Source of the DNA: Flavobacterium sp. RSP15 | GTDB lineage: Bacteria > Bacteroidota > Bacteroidia > Flavobacteriales > Flavobacteriaceae | DNA: 44,633 nucleotides | Direction: 5' to 3' | Assembly: GCF_003968755.1 (NCBI RefSeq) | Contig: NZ_RYDL01000018.1 | Span: forward strand, 1-44,633 | Shown here: positions 17,059 through 27,240 of the stretch, one piece after another | Numbering within the stretch: position 1 is the first letter of the stretch | Layout: each line of letters opens with the position of its first letter | Made by a program: the position numbers and the translations under genes | Notes under the pieces: model-generated | What the model saw: only the letters and a program-made list of their open reading frames with translations | The model's database searches: none | Told to the model about the DNA's origin: nothing

Positions 17059-20000
17059 TTGAAAAAATATTTAAAGAAAAGTTTAAAAATTTTCCTTTGG
17101 ATAATAGGATTCCTACTTCTATTGTTCTTAGTCTTGGTTGTGGCCATCCAAACTCCGTCTGTTCAAAATTATGTCAAAGAAAAAGCAGTAACCTATCTGG
17201 AAGGAAAAATCAAAACTAAGGTTACTATTAATCGAATAGAAATTGGACTTCCAAAAAAAATAATGCTGCAAGGTGTTTATTTTGAAGATCAAAAAAAAGA
17301 CACCCTTTTTGCCGGAGAAAAACTAGCTGTAGATATTAGTCTTTTTCAATTGATGAATAATAAAGTCGAAATTAATTCCATTCAGCTCGAAGGCATCACC
17401 ACTAATTTGAGTCGGGATTCAAAAGCAGTTTTTAATTTTGATTATATCCTGAATGCATTTGCCTCGTCAGAGGAACAAAAGAGCGATTCGCTACCCATGC
17501 AATTCTCTGTATCCGAAATTAAGCTCGACCGAATCCAGTTTACGTATTCCGATGCGATTACAAAAAATTATCTATCTACCAATCTAAATCACCTTGAAAC
17601 GAAAATTAAAACTTTCGATTTAGAACAAATGAATTTCGAAATTCCAAAGGCTAAAATCAACGGACTACACTTTAAATTAAAACAAGGTTTGGTTCAGAAA
17701 TCCGCTGCTAAAGAAGTTCCCACAGGAAATACACCGGAACCCGTTTTCAAATTAAAACTAGGAGAAATTGATTTTGCAAAAATTGATTTTGATTACCAAA
17801 GTGAGGGAACAAAGTTATCTACTGCTTTTTATTTGAAAAAACTAGTAGCTAAAATTGACCGGTTGGATATCAATAACAAATTTGCACTCCTTGAAAGTAT
17901 TGAATTATCGGGTCTAAAAGGAGCTTTGGCTTTTGGTAAATCAGAACCCGCAAAAACTAAAAAAAATCCTGCTTCGGAAGAAGGCAATAACTGGCAAATC
18001 AAAATCAAGAATACGGAAATCAAGCGAGTGGATTTTAGGTATGACAACAACAATGTTGCGGCTGTTGCCAAAGGCATGGATTACAATCATTTGCATCTTA
18101 CTAACTTAAACCTACAAATTGATGCCATAAATTACGGCCCAACTAATATATCTGGAGTAGCTAATTCCATGAGCGTTAAAGATCATAGTGGTTTGAATAT
18201 CCAATCCTTTAACGCAGAATTTTACTATGGCAAAAAGAATGCGTTTCTCAAAAAACTGTATTTAAAAACACCTCAGACAGAATTGAGAGATGAAATCCGA
18301 ATTGGATATCCATCTATTGCCGCTTTGGCTGATACTCCCGGAGAATTAGGTCTGATTGCTTACTTGAAAAAAAGCAAATTGGGCATCAAAGATGTGCTGC
18401 TCTTTGTACCAACTTTAGCAAATACAGACCCATTTAAGAGTAATCCCAATGCCATCTTGCTAATCAACGGTGACATAACCGGAAAATTGAGTGCTATCAC
18501 ATTCCCATCTATGGAGATTAGCGGCATTGGTACTACAAAAGTAGCAGCAAGCGGCAGCATAGTAGGTTTGCCAGATGTAAATAAAGCCTATTTTGACGTG
18601 AATATCAAAAACTTACAATCAGGATCCAAAGATTTTATTGGTTTTTTACCCAATGGAACAATCCCAAATTCGATCCTGCTGCCTCCGCAGTTCAATGCCA
18701 AAGGAACGTTTAAAGGAACCATTGCTAATTTCTATACGAACCTGAATCTGTCGAGTAGTTTTGGTACTGCCAAGATCAAAGCGGCGTTGAATCAAAACAG
18801 AAAAAATTACGAGAAATATGATATTCAAACCGAGTTTACAAATTTTGATTTGGGACGCTTTATCAAAAATGATTCTATTGGAAAAATCACTCTAAAAGCA
18901 AGCATAAAAGGAACTGGATTTGATCCAAAAACAGCCAATGCCTCTTTGAATGGCAACATTCTAAAAGCAAATTACAACAAATATACGTATCAAAATTTAA
19001 GCTTAAAAGGAAATATTCGCAACGGAAATTTCAATGCTACTGCCTACGCAAAGGATCCTAATTTAACGTTTGATTTAGTGAGTAACGGAAGCTTTAGAGA
19101 CAAATATCCTACCGGAAAATTAAAACTGAATGTGGATATTGCTGATTTAGAAAAACTAAATCTCCATGCAGGACCACTAAAAATAAGAGGCGTTGTAGAT
19201 GCTGACATTCAATCCGCATATTTAGATTATCTCAACGGAAGTGTAAGTGCAAACCGCATAAGCATCACTAATGCAACGGAACAATTTGAGATAGACTCGA
19301 TCATTCTTGTTGCAACATCTACTACTCAAAAGAATACATTATTGCTGCGTTCGTCGCTTGCAAATGCAGAAATAAAAGGAAAATATACGCTGTCTAAAGT
19401 TGCTACAGCACTAACAAACTCGATTGCTAAATATTATGATAAGAATCCTACTGCTAAAAAAACAGAGGTAGGAAAGCAACAATTTGCTTTTCAAATTGGT
19501 ATCAAAGACAGTCCTCTTTTAATAAAATTAATTCCTAGCATAAAAAGTCTGGAACCCATTAGCATCAGCGGAAGATACAACTCTCTCAACGACTCAATTG
19601 TTCTTAATGGCGCTGTTCCAAAATTAATTTATGGCGAAAACACGATAACCAATGTAATTTTCAAACTAGACACACAAGCAAATGCACTTGTTTACAGCTT
19701 AATTATAGACGACATTCAAAACAAACAAATTCAGCTCCCACATACGAGTATTACAGGAAAAGTAGCGCAAAATATCCTGGATTACACCTTACAGCTGAAG
19801 GATGCAAAAGACGCAGAACGATATGGCATAAGCGGAACACTAAAAGCGGCAAACGGAAATAACGAAGTTCGTCTTGACCCCGCTAAACTACTGCTGAATT
19901 ATGAATCTTGGACAATAGCGGATGCTAATTTGATTCGGTTTGGCAAAAAAGGAATTTACGCAGATAATTTCGAATTAAACAAGAACGGCAGCACCATTCG

Positions 20001-22029
20001 CATTCAATCACAGTCTGAAACTCCTAATGCGCCGATCACTATTGATTTCAAAGATTTTGACATTAAAACGATTACGAGTTTTGTGGAGAAAAAGGATTTA
20101 CAACTGAGTGGTAAGATCAATGGAAACGCAGTGGTGAAAAACACAACCACATCGCCCGTTTTTACTTCGGATTTAAATATTGAAAATTTTACGTTCAAAA
20201 AAGATACCATTGGAACTATCAGTATAAAAGTAAATAATGCCATTTCCAACCAATACGATGCTGTTGTTGCTATTACAGGTCAGGGAAACCAAGTCAAATT
20301 AGAAGGAAACTATAAAATAAACAACAGTAGTTTTGATATGAATCTGGATATTGAAAAGCTGAATTTAAAAAGTATTCAAGGTTTTACGTTGAATAATATC
20401 ACTGAAAGCACCGGTTTTTTGAATGGGAATTTTAAAATCACTGGGAATACCAGCCAGCCCAAAGTAATTGGAGAATTACAATTCAATGAAATTGGTTTCA
20501 AAGCCACGCCGCTCAATTCTAAATTTAAGTCGTTAAATGATAAAATTATCTTTACTGAAAACGCTATTGTTTTTGATAATTTCATTATCAATGATGAGAG
20601 AGACAATGATTTAGCCATCAACGGAAAAATTGACAGTGCCAATTTTAGTAATTTTGGGTTCGATTTAGCCCTGGATGCGGATAACTTCAAGGCGGTCAAT
20701 TCTAAAGCGAAAGACAATGATTTGTATTATGGAGAGCTGTACTTAGACAACCATTTAAAAATAACAGGAAATTTAGACAATCCTATTGTCGAAGGAACCA
20801 TACGTATTAATAAAGAGACTAAATTCACTATTGTTTTGCCCCAATCAGATCCTTCCATAGCTGATAGGGAAGGAATTGTAGAATTTATTGACCAAGACAA
20901 TCCAAAATTAATGGAGACCATTGTTCTGGAAGAATTCAGCAGTGAATCCACTATAAAAGGGGTTAACGCATCCGTAAACATTGAGGTAAACAAAGAAGCT
21001 GAATTATCAATGGTAATTGACAAAGCCAACGGGGATTTCTTGAAATTAAAAGGCGAAGCGCAATTAAACGGAGGAATTGATCCTTCAGGAAAAACAACGC
21101 TGACCGGACGCTATGAATTGTCCGAAGGGAGTTATGAAATGAACTTTAACGCCATCAAAAGGAAATTTGACATCAAAAAAGGCAGCTACATTCTATGGAC
21201 AGGAGAGCCCACAACTGCTGACATTAATATAACTGCAATTTATAAAACACAAGCGGCTCCCATTGATTTAGTAAATGACCAATTAGGAAGTGTTACCACC
21301 GAAGTGAGAAATACCTACAAACAAAAAATCCCTTTTGAAACCGCATTAAAAATGAATGGTGCTTTGCTCAAACCCACTATTTCATTTGATATAGTTTTGC
21401 CGGAGGGGAACAATAGTGTTTCAACAGAGATTATAAATACCACTCAGGCTAAACTGACCCAATTGCGTCAGCAACCTGATGAGCTGAACAAACAGGTTTT
21501 TGCCTTACTGCTCTTGAATCGTTTTATTGGAGAAAACCCATTTGCCAGTCAATCCGGCGGAGCAACCGTTTCCTCACTGGCCAGAGAAAGTGCCAGTAAA
21601 ATTTTATCCCAACAACTGAACAACCTCGCCGGTGATTTAATTCAAGGAGTAGAGCTGAATTTTGATCTGAATACGTCCGATGATTATACGACCGGGCAAC
21701 GCGAGAACAAAACAGATCTTAATGTAGGCATTTCAAAAAAATTGCTGAACGACCGATTGAAAGTTACGGTTGGCAGCAGCTTTGGGATTGAAGGGCCCCA
21801 GCAAGCCAATCAAAATACCAATAATATTGCCGGCAATGTTTCCTTAGATTATCAACTCTCAAGAGATGGAAGGTATAAAATGAGAGCCTACCGCATAAAC
21901 AAATACCAAGTGGCGCTGCAAGGGGAAGTCGTCGAGACTGGAATTGCCTTTATAATCACTTTAGATTATAATAAATTCAAAGAATTATTTACAAAAAGTG
22001 AAGCGAAGAAAGCAAAGCAAAAAAAATAA
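17059..22029 (+). CDS. tamB: TamB-like translocation/assembly module protein
   Basis: Very large (about 1656 aa) inner-membrane-anchored periplasmic protein of the TamB/AsmA-like class, thought to bridge the envelope and help lipid or outer-membrane protein transport. One membrane helix lies near the N terminus (IFLWIIGFLLLLFLVLVVAI). A long series of beta-rich repeats follows, and the C-terminal TamB (DUF490) domain covers about the last 400 residues, with FALLLLNRFIG and LARESASKILSQQLNNLA. No ATG exists before residue ~80, so the start must be TTG: 17026 or 17059. The latter is preferred because a promoter-like element spans the former and because it gives the typical MKKYLKK start. The partner gene tamL follows after 101 bases. 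Confidence 0.9.
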   Translation: MKKYLKKSLKIFLWIIGFLLLLFLVLVVAIQTPSVQNYVKEKAVTYLEGKIKTKVTINRIEIGLPKKIMLQGVYFEDQKKDTLFAGEKLAVDISLFQLMNNKVEINSIQLEGITTNLSRDSKAVFNFDYILNAFASSEEQKSDSLPMQFSVSEIKLDRIQFTYSDAITKNYLSTNLNHLETKIKTFDLEQMNFEIPKAKINGLHFKLKQGLVQKSAAKEVPTGNTPEPVFKLKLGEIDFAKIDFDYQSEGTKLSTAFYLKKLVAKIDRLDINNKFALLESIELSGLKGALAFGKSEPAKTKKNPASEEGNNWQIKIKNTEIKRVDFRYDNNNVAAVAKGMDYNHLHLTNLNLQIDAINYGPTNISGVANSMSVKDHSGLNIQSFNAEFYYGKKNAFLKKLYLKTPQTELRDEIRIGYPSIAALADTPGELGLIAYLKKSKLGIKDVLLFVPTLANTDPFKSNPNAILLINGDITGKLSAITFPSMEISGIGTTKVAASGSIVGLPDVNKAYFDVNIKNLQSGSKDFIGFLPNGTIPNSILLPPQFNAKGTFKGTIANFYTNLNLSSSFGTAKIKAALNQNRKNYEKYDIQTEFTNFDLGRFIKNDSIGKITLKASIKGTGFDPKTANASLNGNILKANYNKYTYQNLSLKGNIRNGNFNATAYAKDPNLTFDLVSNGSFRDKYPTGKLKLNVDIADLEKLNLHAGPLKIRGVVDADIQSAYLDYLNGSVSANRISITNATEQFEIDSIILVATSTTQKNTLLLRSSLANAEIKGKYTLSKVATALTNSIAKYYDKNPTAKKTEVGKQQFAFQIGIKDSPLLIKLIPSIKSLEPISISGRYNSLNDSIVLNGAVPKLIYGENTITNVIFKLDTQANALVYSLIIDDIQNKQIQLPHTSITGKVAQNILDYTLQLKDAKDAERYGISGTLKAANGNNEVRLDPAKLLLNYESWTIADANLIRFGKKGIYADNFELNKNGSTIRIQSQSETPNAPITIDFKDFDIKTITSFVEKKDLQLSGKINGNAVVKNTTTSPVFTSDLNIENFTFKKDTIGTISIKVNNAISNQYDAVVAITGQGNQVKLEGNYKINNSSFDMNLDIEKLNLKSIQGFTLNNITESTGFLNGNFKITGNTSQPKVIGELQFNEIGFKATPLNSKFKSLNDKIIFTENAIVFDNFIINDERDNDLAINGKIDSANFSNFGFDLALDADNFKAVNSKAKDNDLYYGELYLDNHLKITGNLDNPIVEGTIRINKETKFTIVLPQSDPSIADREGIVEFIDQDNPKLMETIVLEEFSSESTIKGVNASVNIEVNKEAELSMVIDKANGDFLKLKGEAQLNGGIDPSGKTTLTGRYELSEGSYEMNFNAIKRKFDIKKGSYILWTGEPTTADINITAIYKTQAAPIDLVNDQLGSVTTEVRNTYKQKIPFETALKMNGALLKPTISFDIVLPEGNNSVSTEIINTTQAKLTQLRQQPDELNKQVFALLLLNRFIGENPFASQSGGATVSSLARESASKILSQQLNNLAGDLIQGVELNFDLNTSDDYTTGQRENKTDLNVGISKKLLNDRLKVTVGSSFGIEGPQQANQNTNNIAGNVSLDYQLSRDGRYKMRAYRINKYQVALQGEVVETGIAFIITLDYNKFKELFTKSEAKKAKQKK

Positions 22030-22043
22030 ATAAAAGTTTTTTT

Positions 22044-22112
22044 ACCATTAAGAAATTAGACCAATTGATTTTCCTTAATAAAAACCTAATCTCTTAGTGG
22101 TTTAATTTTTTT
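22044..22112 (+). repeat. Palindromic repeat / terminator-like hairpin between tamB and tamL
   Basis: Arms 22044-22059 and 22086-22101 pair over 16 positions with one mismatch and one G-U pair. A run of T follows (22102-22112), the form of an intrinsic terminator. A related hairpin occurs at 43779-43842 (left arms agree at 14 of 16 bases), so this may be a copy of a dispersed palindromic repeat. It lies within an otherwise operon-like gap. Confidence 0.65.
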
Positions 22113-22130
22113 TAATAAATAATAAAATTA

Positions 22131-24425
22131 ATGAACAATAACCATTTAGTATCTTTTCTTTTCTTTGCAATATTGGCTTCATCGTGCAGCAACACTCGCT
22201 TTTTACCCGAAGGAGAGCTGCTGTATACCGGTGCTATAGTAACCGTAGAAGGAAAAGAAACCTCTAAAAAAGAAAACAAAGCATTAAAAACCGCTCTTGG
22301 AGAAGTGGTAAGACCAAAACCCAATTCCTCGATTTTAGGATTGAGGCCTAAGCTGTACATTTATAACTTGGCTGGGACGCCAAAGAAAGAAAAAGGATGG
22401 CGCTACTGGTTAAAAACTAAAGTAGGCGAAGCCCCTGTTTTATACAGTCAGGTAGACTTAGAATACAACAAAAACGTTTTACAAAATTTCACAGAAAACA
22501 ATGGCTATTTCAATACAAAAACAGCGGCTGATTCAACACGACACGGAAAAAAAGCAACTGCAGAATATCTTGTAAAACCCGCAAAACAATACAAAATCAG
22601 CGCCGTCAAATTCCCTGTAGACTCCGCAGTGATTTCAAGTGCCGTGCGCAATACCAGACTTAGAAGTTTGTTAAAAAAAGAAGAAGGATACAGCCTAAAT
22701 ACCATCAAAGAAGAAAGAATCAGAATCGATTCTAGGCTAAAAGAAAAAGGATTCTTTTATTTTAATCCTGATTATTTAAAAGTACAAGTAGACTCAACGG
22801 TTGCAGATCATCAGGTCGATCTAATTGTAAAGATAAAAGAGGAAACTCCGAAACTAGCCGAAACTCCGTACAAAATTAATAAAATTATTGTATATCCAAA
22901 CTATTCTATTAGTTCTGACAGTTTAAAAATCAGTATCGATACCATTACAAAATATAATGATTTAACCATTATAGATCCAGAAAATTTATTCAAACCAAGG
23001 ATTTTTGACCGGGCTTTATATTTTAAAAAAGAGGATCTATACAACCGCAGCGATCATAATTTATCATTGAACCGATTGGTAAATCTAGGTACTTTCAAAT
23101 TTGTGAAAAATCAGTTTAAGGTTTCTGATACACTCGGAAATTATTTAGATGCCTATTATTACCTGACGCCATTGCCTAAAAAATCGCTTCGGATGGAATT
23201 ATTGGCCAAAACAAATTCTGCTAATTACACCGGAACCGAACTCAATTTAAACTGGAGCAATCGCAATGCGTTCCGGGGTGCTGAATTATTAACAATCTCA
23301 GCTTTTGGGGGTGTAGAAGTGCAAGTTTCCGGACAAAATAATGGTTTCAATGTGTACAGAGTTGGTACCGAAGCTAATTTAATTTGGCCCCGATTTATAT
23401 CCCCTTTTAAGCTAAACCCGTCAAGTGGTTTTGTTCCAAAGACAAAAGCAACATTGGGATATGAATTTCAAAACAGAACCAATTTATATTCCCTACAAAC
23501 ATTCAAAGGTTCTTTTGGTTATTTATGGAAAGAAAACGAACGAAAAGAACACCTTTTAAATGTTACCGAAATCACATACGCCAGTCCGCAAAACATAACT
23601 AATTTGTACCATGAACAAATTGCAAACAACCCTTCTCTGGAGAAAGTGGTTGAGAAGCAATTACTATTTGGACCATCCTATTCCTATACGTACACTAATA
23701 CTTTACAAACGAGAAAGAAAAACACTTTTTACTACAAAGCTAGCCTTGATCTGGTAGGCAATATAGCAGGATTAGTTTCAGGAGCAAATATTCGAAAAGG
23801 AGATACTATCAAATTATTTGATGTTCCGTTTAGTCAATTTATCAAAATAGAGCAAGATTTCAGACATTATTTGAAATTAGGAAAAGAGTCTCAATTAGCC
23901 AGCAGAATCATTGCAGGAGCCGGATTTACGTATGGAAATTCAAATGAAATGCCTTTTATCAAGCAGTTTTTCATTGGTGGGACCAATAGTTTGCGAGCCT
24001 TTAGAGCCCGTTCCTTGGGACCTGGAAGTTTTGATGGAGCTGCAGCTAACACCGGCACTTTTTTAGCGGATCAATCCGGTGATTTAAAACTAGAGTTTAA
24101 TACCGAATACCGAACTAAAATATATGGACTGGTAAAAGGAGCTTTGTTTCTAGATGCCGGAAATATTTGGTTACTGAATGAAAATCCGGATAAACCGGGA
24201 GCAAAATTTTCCAAAAAATTCCTGAATGAACTGGCCGTTGGAGTTGGAGCCGGATTACGCTTTGATTTCTCTTTTCTGATTCTGAGAACAGATCTTGCTT
24301 TCCCGTTACGCAAACCGTATTTACCAAATGGAGATCGCTGGGTTTTAGATCAAATCAGTCTGGGAAATAGTGCCTGGAGAAAAGAAAATTTAGTTTTCAA
24401 TCTAGCAATTGGTTATCCTTTTTAG
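22131..24425 (+). CDS. tamL: TamL: lipoprotein TamA/BamA-like outer-membrane barrel
   Basis: 764-aa Omp85-family protein. It has a lipoprotein signal (lipobox LASSC, Cys19), which distinguishes TamL of Bacteroidota from proteobacterial TamA. POTRA-like repeats occupy about residues 25-350, for example ISAVKFPVDSAVISS. The C-terminal 16-strand-type barrel includes the loop-6-like motif FIGGTNSLRAFRARSLGPG and ends in Phe, as expected for barrel insertion. The family partner TamB is encoded directly upstream, and together they should form an envelope-spanning complex. A hairpin with a T-run lies between the genes, so its expression may be lower than or partly independent of tamB. A strong bidirectional terminator follows. 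Confidence 0.93.
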   Translation: MNNNHLVSFLFFAILASSCSNTRFLPEGELLYTGAIVTVEGKETSKKENKALKTALGEVVRPKPNSSILGLRPKLYIYNLAGTPKKEKGWRYWLKTKVGEAPVLYSQVDLEYNKNVLQNFTENNGYFNTKTAADSTRHGKKATAEYLVKPAKQYKISAVKFPVDSAVISSAVRNTRLRSLLKKEEGYSLNTIKEERIRIDSRLKEKGFFYFNPDYLKVQVDSTVADHQVDLIVKIKEETPKLAETPYKINKIIVYPNYSISSDSLKISIDTITKYNDLTIIDPENLFKPRIFDRALYFKKEDLYNRSDHNLSLNRLVNLGTFKFVKNQFKVSDTLGNYLDAYYYLTPLPKKSLRMELLAKTNSANYTGTELNLNWSNRNAFRGAELLTISAFGGVEVQVSGQNNGFNVYRVGTEANLIWPRFISPFKLNPSSGFVPKTKATLGYEFQNRTNLYSLQTFKGSFGYLWKENERKEHLLNVTEITYASPQNITNLYHEQIANNPSLEKVVEKQLLFGPSYSYTYTNTLQTRKKNTFYYKASLDLVGNIAGLVSGANIRKGDTIKLFDVPFSQFIKIEQDFRHYLKLGKESQLASRIIAGAGFTYGNSNEMPFIKQFFIGGTNSLRAFRARSLGPGSFDGAAANTGTFLADQSGDLKLEFNTEYRTKIYGLVKGALFLDAGNIWLLNENPDKPGAKFSKKFLNELAVGVGAGLRFDFSFLILRTDLAFPLRKPYLPNGDRWVLDQISLGNSAWRKENLVFNLAIGYPF

Positions 24426-24438
24426 AAAAAAAATGAAA

Positions 24439-24474
24439 CATAAAAAGAGCTCGATACCTCGTGCTCTTTTTATG
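24439..24474. terminator. Bidirectional terminator between tamL and the M14 peptidase gene
   Basis: A perfect 12-bp inverted repeat (24439-24450 with 24463-24474) around a 12-base loop. The stem has A-run and T-run flanks and lies between convergent genes, 13 bases after the tamL stop. Confidence 0.85.
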
Positions 24475-24494
24475 TAACCTATCTTGTACACTCT

Positions 24495-27002
24495 TTAATT
24501 GACTAAGAACAATGCATTGCTGAACAATAGATTTCCATTTTCCCAAAAACCTCTGAATAATGGATTATCTACCATATAAATTACAGATCCATCGCCTTTT
24601 TTATCAACTGCAAAGCTCACGGTATTGTTCAGTTTCTTTTTGATTTCATTACCTACAAAACCATAACTCTTATAATCTTTAGGAACATAAGCAACATTTA
24701 TGGCTTTTTTCAATAGTGAATAATGTCTGTCATCCGTTTTTAGACTGAAATATGTATCGCCTAAACCAAAAGACATGGGATGTGTTTTATTCAATAGGTT
24801 TTCAATTATGGCTCCGGGAATGGATTTAGAAATATACCTGCGTTCTGAATCCTGAAAATCTAAGAAGCGTTCTTTTAGTTCCTCTTCTTCAGCGGCTTTC
24901 TCAGAGCTTAATTTGTCTTCTTCAGTTGCAAAAGGACTTAATGCATATCCGTCTTTTGCTTCAAAAAGGGTAAGCGCACTATTCATTGCAATCACTTTTC
25001 CACCGTTTTTAATCCATTCGCCAATTTTCTTTTGTTGGTCTTCTGAAAAATCATAATATCCGTCTGCTAAAATCAGTGTGTTGTAGTTAAAAAGATTAAA
25101 TCTATTGAAATTATTTACTTCAACCACACTCACCGGATATGCAATAGTTTCTTGCATATAATACCAAGCGGCACCAAACTCTGTAGAGCCCACCCCTTTT
25201 CCGGATAATAAAACGACTTTAGGCGCTTTCAATAAATTAAAATTTTCGCCGCCTACATCTTTAGAATTAGACGAAAAACCTGTAAGTATGTAATTATAAT
25301 CGGTTTTTATTTTTACGAGTTCACTAATCGTTTTTTCAAAATCAACCACTTTAGGATTATCCGCTTTGGTCACTAACAGTCCACCCGGCTCTACAATCAC
25401 ATCTCCAAAAATGGCTTTTTTCATCGCAGACCTCACTTTGATATTATTTTGGTGCAACAAAGACAACACCTGAGCTGAAATTCTGTTATTCCAAGGAATA
25501 TGAAACGCATAAGCATTTTTAGGAACGATCTTTTCTTTCACTTCAATAGTTGCTTTAGTCTTTATGTCCAGACTATTTTTTAACGCATAGCCTTCAACAC
25601 CGTACGCCAAGGGCAAAGCCCAAGAGGTAATATCATACGATAAACTATCATTCAACTTTTGGTCCGGTTCAAAAAGCACTTGTGCTAAAACAGCTTTTTG
25701 TTGATCTACTTTTACAATTAAATCATTGGGTTCAATCATAAAACCTTTATCTGTTTTTGTATTGTAATTGAATCCGGATACTTTTTGACTGGCATCAGCG
25801 TAACTGAATTCTACATTATTTTTTTTCAACAAATCCGCCATTTGAACCAACTTCGGATTATTTTTCATCACATACATTTTATAATTTCCCTTCACTGTTT
25901 TTCGGGAATTATTCATAAAACCTCTGAAACCTTTCAGCAAAACATCCGCTTGTGCGGCGGCTGATTCTACCACCGTCAGGACTGCCGTAGCGTGATGTGT
26001 CAATCGGTCTTGTATCGTTAAGGTGATTCCGTTGCCCATAGTAACGGCTCTCCCCGCACCTATTCCGCCTTGTTCCATCGTCATACCAACCGCGCCATTG
26101 TATGTAGGATACGTATCCCCATAACTTGGATAAAACAAATCAAAACGTTCACCGGTGTTATACATCCAGTTTTGAGCATCAAATTTTTTAGAAATATTTT
26201 TACCTAAAGTGTAGTGAAAATCTTTCTGGTATTTCTCAATATATTCGTGCAAAGGTTCCGCTGAGGGTGGAAAAAAATACGGAGAATCGTATCCCATTTC
26301 ATGCACATCTGTATGAACTTGTGGCATCCATTGGTTGTACAGCGCAATACGCTGTTGGGTTTCCGGTTGTGTTTGCCACGCCCAGTCTCTGTTTAAATCA
26401 AATATATAATGGTTGTATCTACCGCCCGGCCACACTTCCATGTGCTCTCTGTCTGACAATTCCGGATGCGTTTTTTTACCTGAAATTTCTCTTAACCAAT
26501 TTCCGTATCTGGAATATCCATCCGGATTGATGCATGGATCCAGTATTACAATGGTATTCTCTAACCACTTTTTAGTATCGGCATTCGAAGGATTTACTAA
26601 TTCGTACGCCACGGTCATAGCACTTTCGGTTCCGGCAAATTCATTTCCGTGCACATTAAAACTCAACCAAACAATTAATTTATCGCCAATCATTTGTGAT
26701 TTATTTTCGGATAAACCAATGGCTGCCAAATTGTTATTCCTAATTTGTTCCAAATTAGCCAAATTCTCCGGGCTCGAAATAAAGTATACATTCAAATCCC
26801 TTTGTTCCGGCGTTACACCATATTTCTGGTGTTTGATAAAAGTAGACTTTTCCGTAAGATGCTTAAAATAATTTTCAGTCTGATGGTAATAGGTTATTTG
26901 TTTTCCGTAATTGGGTATAAATTCAGAAGGACTTTGCACTTGCGAATGAACACTCAGCACCAAAGTTAGCAGTAGATAAAAAGAAAAAATAATCTTTTTC
27001 AT
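24495..27002 (-). CDS. Secreted M14 family zinc metallopeptidase
   Basis: 835-aa exported protein with a clean signal peptide (MKKIIFSFYLLLTLVLSVHSQ). The N-terminal half is a peptidase M14 (carboxypeptidase A-like) domain: zinc ligands in FNVHGNE (His118, Glu121) and VHTDVHEMG (His230 or His234), the NPDGYSRYGNW and DLNRDWAW segments that place substrate-binding residues, and MTMEQGG supplying the probable catalytic Glu. The C-terminal third (from about residue 570) has an amidotransferase-like fold pattern (VVLLSGKG, TLILADGYYDF, IGEWIKNGGKVIAMN) often found behind this subfamily. It probably digests peptides in the periplasm or outside the cell. It is a single gene transcribed toward tamL. 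Confidence 0.92.
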   Translation of the reverse strand: MKKIIFSFYLLLTLVLSVHSQVQSPSEFIPNYGKQITYYHQTENYFKHLTEKSTFIKHQKYGVTPEQRDLNVYFISSPENLANLEQIRNNNLAAIGLSENKSQMIGDKLIVWLSFNVHGNEFAGTESAMTVAYELVNPSNADTKKWLENTIVILDPCINPDGYSRYGNWLREISGKKTHPELSDREHMEVWPGGRYNHYIFDLNRDWAWQTQPETQQRIALYNQWMPQVHTDVHEMGYDSPYFFPPSAEPLHEYIEKYQKDFHYTLGKNISKKFDAQNWMYNTGERFDLFYPSYGDTYPTYNGAVGMTMEQGGIGAGRAVTMGNGITLTIQDRLTHHATAVLTVVESAAAQADVLLKGFRGFMNNSRKTVKGNYKMYVMKNNPKLVQMADLLKKNNVEFSYADASQKVSGFNYNTKTDKGFMIEPNDLIVKVDQQKAVLAQVLFEPDQKLNDSLSYDITSWALPLAYGVEGYALKNSLDIKTKATIEVKEKIVPKNAYAFHIPWNNRISAQVLSLLHQNNIKVRSAMKKAIFGDVIVEPGGLLVTKADNPKVVDFEKTISELVKIKTDYNYILTGFSSNSKDVGGENFNLLKAPKVVLLSGKGVGSTEFGAAWYYMQETIAYPVSVVEVNNFNRFNLFNYNTLILADGYYDFSEDQQKKIGEWIKNGGKVIAMNSALTLFEAKDGYALSPFATEEDKLSSEKAAEEEELKERFLDFQDSERRYISKSIPGAIIENLLNKTHPMSFGLGDTYFSLKTDDRHYSLLKKAINVAYVPKDYKSYGFVGNEIKKKLNNTVSFAVDKKGDGSVIYMVDNPLFRGFWENGNLLFSNALFLVN

Positions 27003-27207
27003 GTTGTTTTGGGTTAGTTAAGCTTCAAAAATAGCCATTTACAAAGTATTGCACAAGCTAAATTTTGAATTAAAGAAATATTGATTTTAACAAAGTATTA
27101 GTTTTGTTAAATCCTTTTTTTTTGAAGAATACTAGCAATATAGCAATATTAATTATTAAAAAACCAATATTATTCTGTTTTCAATTCGTATCCCTGCTAC
27201 ATTCTAT

Positions 27208-27215
27208 TATATTTG
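27208..27215 (+). promoter_or_regulatory. sdaA promoter -7 element
   Basis: TATATTTG is a perfect match to the Bacteroidota -7 consensus TAnnTTTG and lies 25 bases before the sdaA ATG. No clear -33 TTG is visible at normal spacing. Confidence 0.65.
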
Positions 27216-27240
27216 CAGGTAATAAAAATTCACACTTAAC

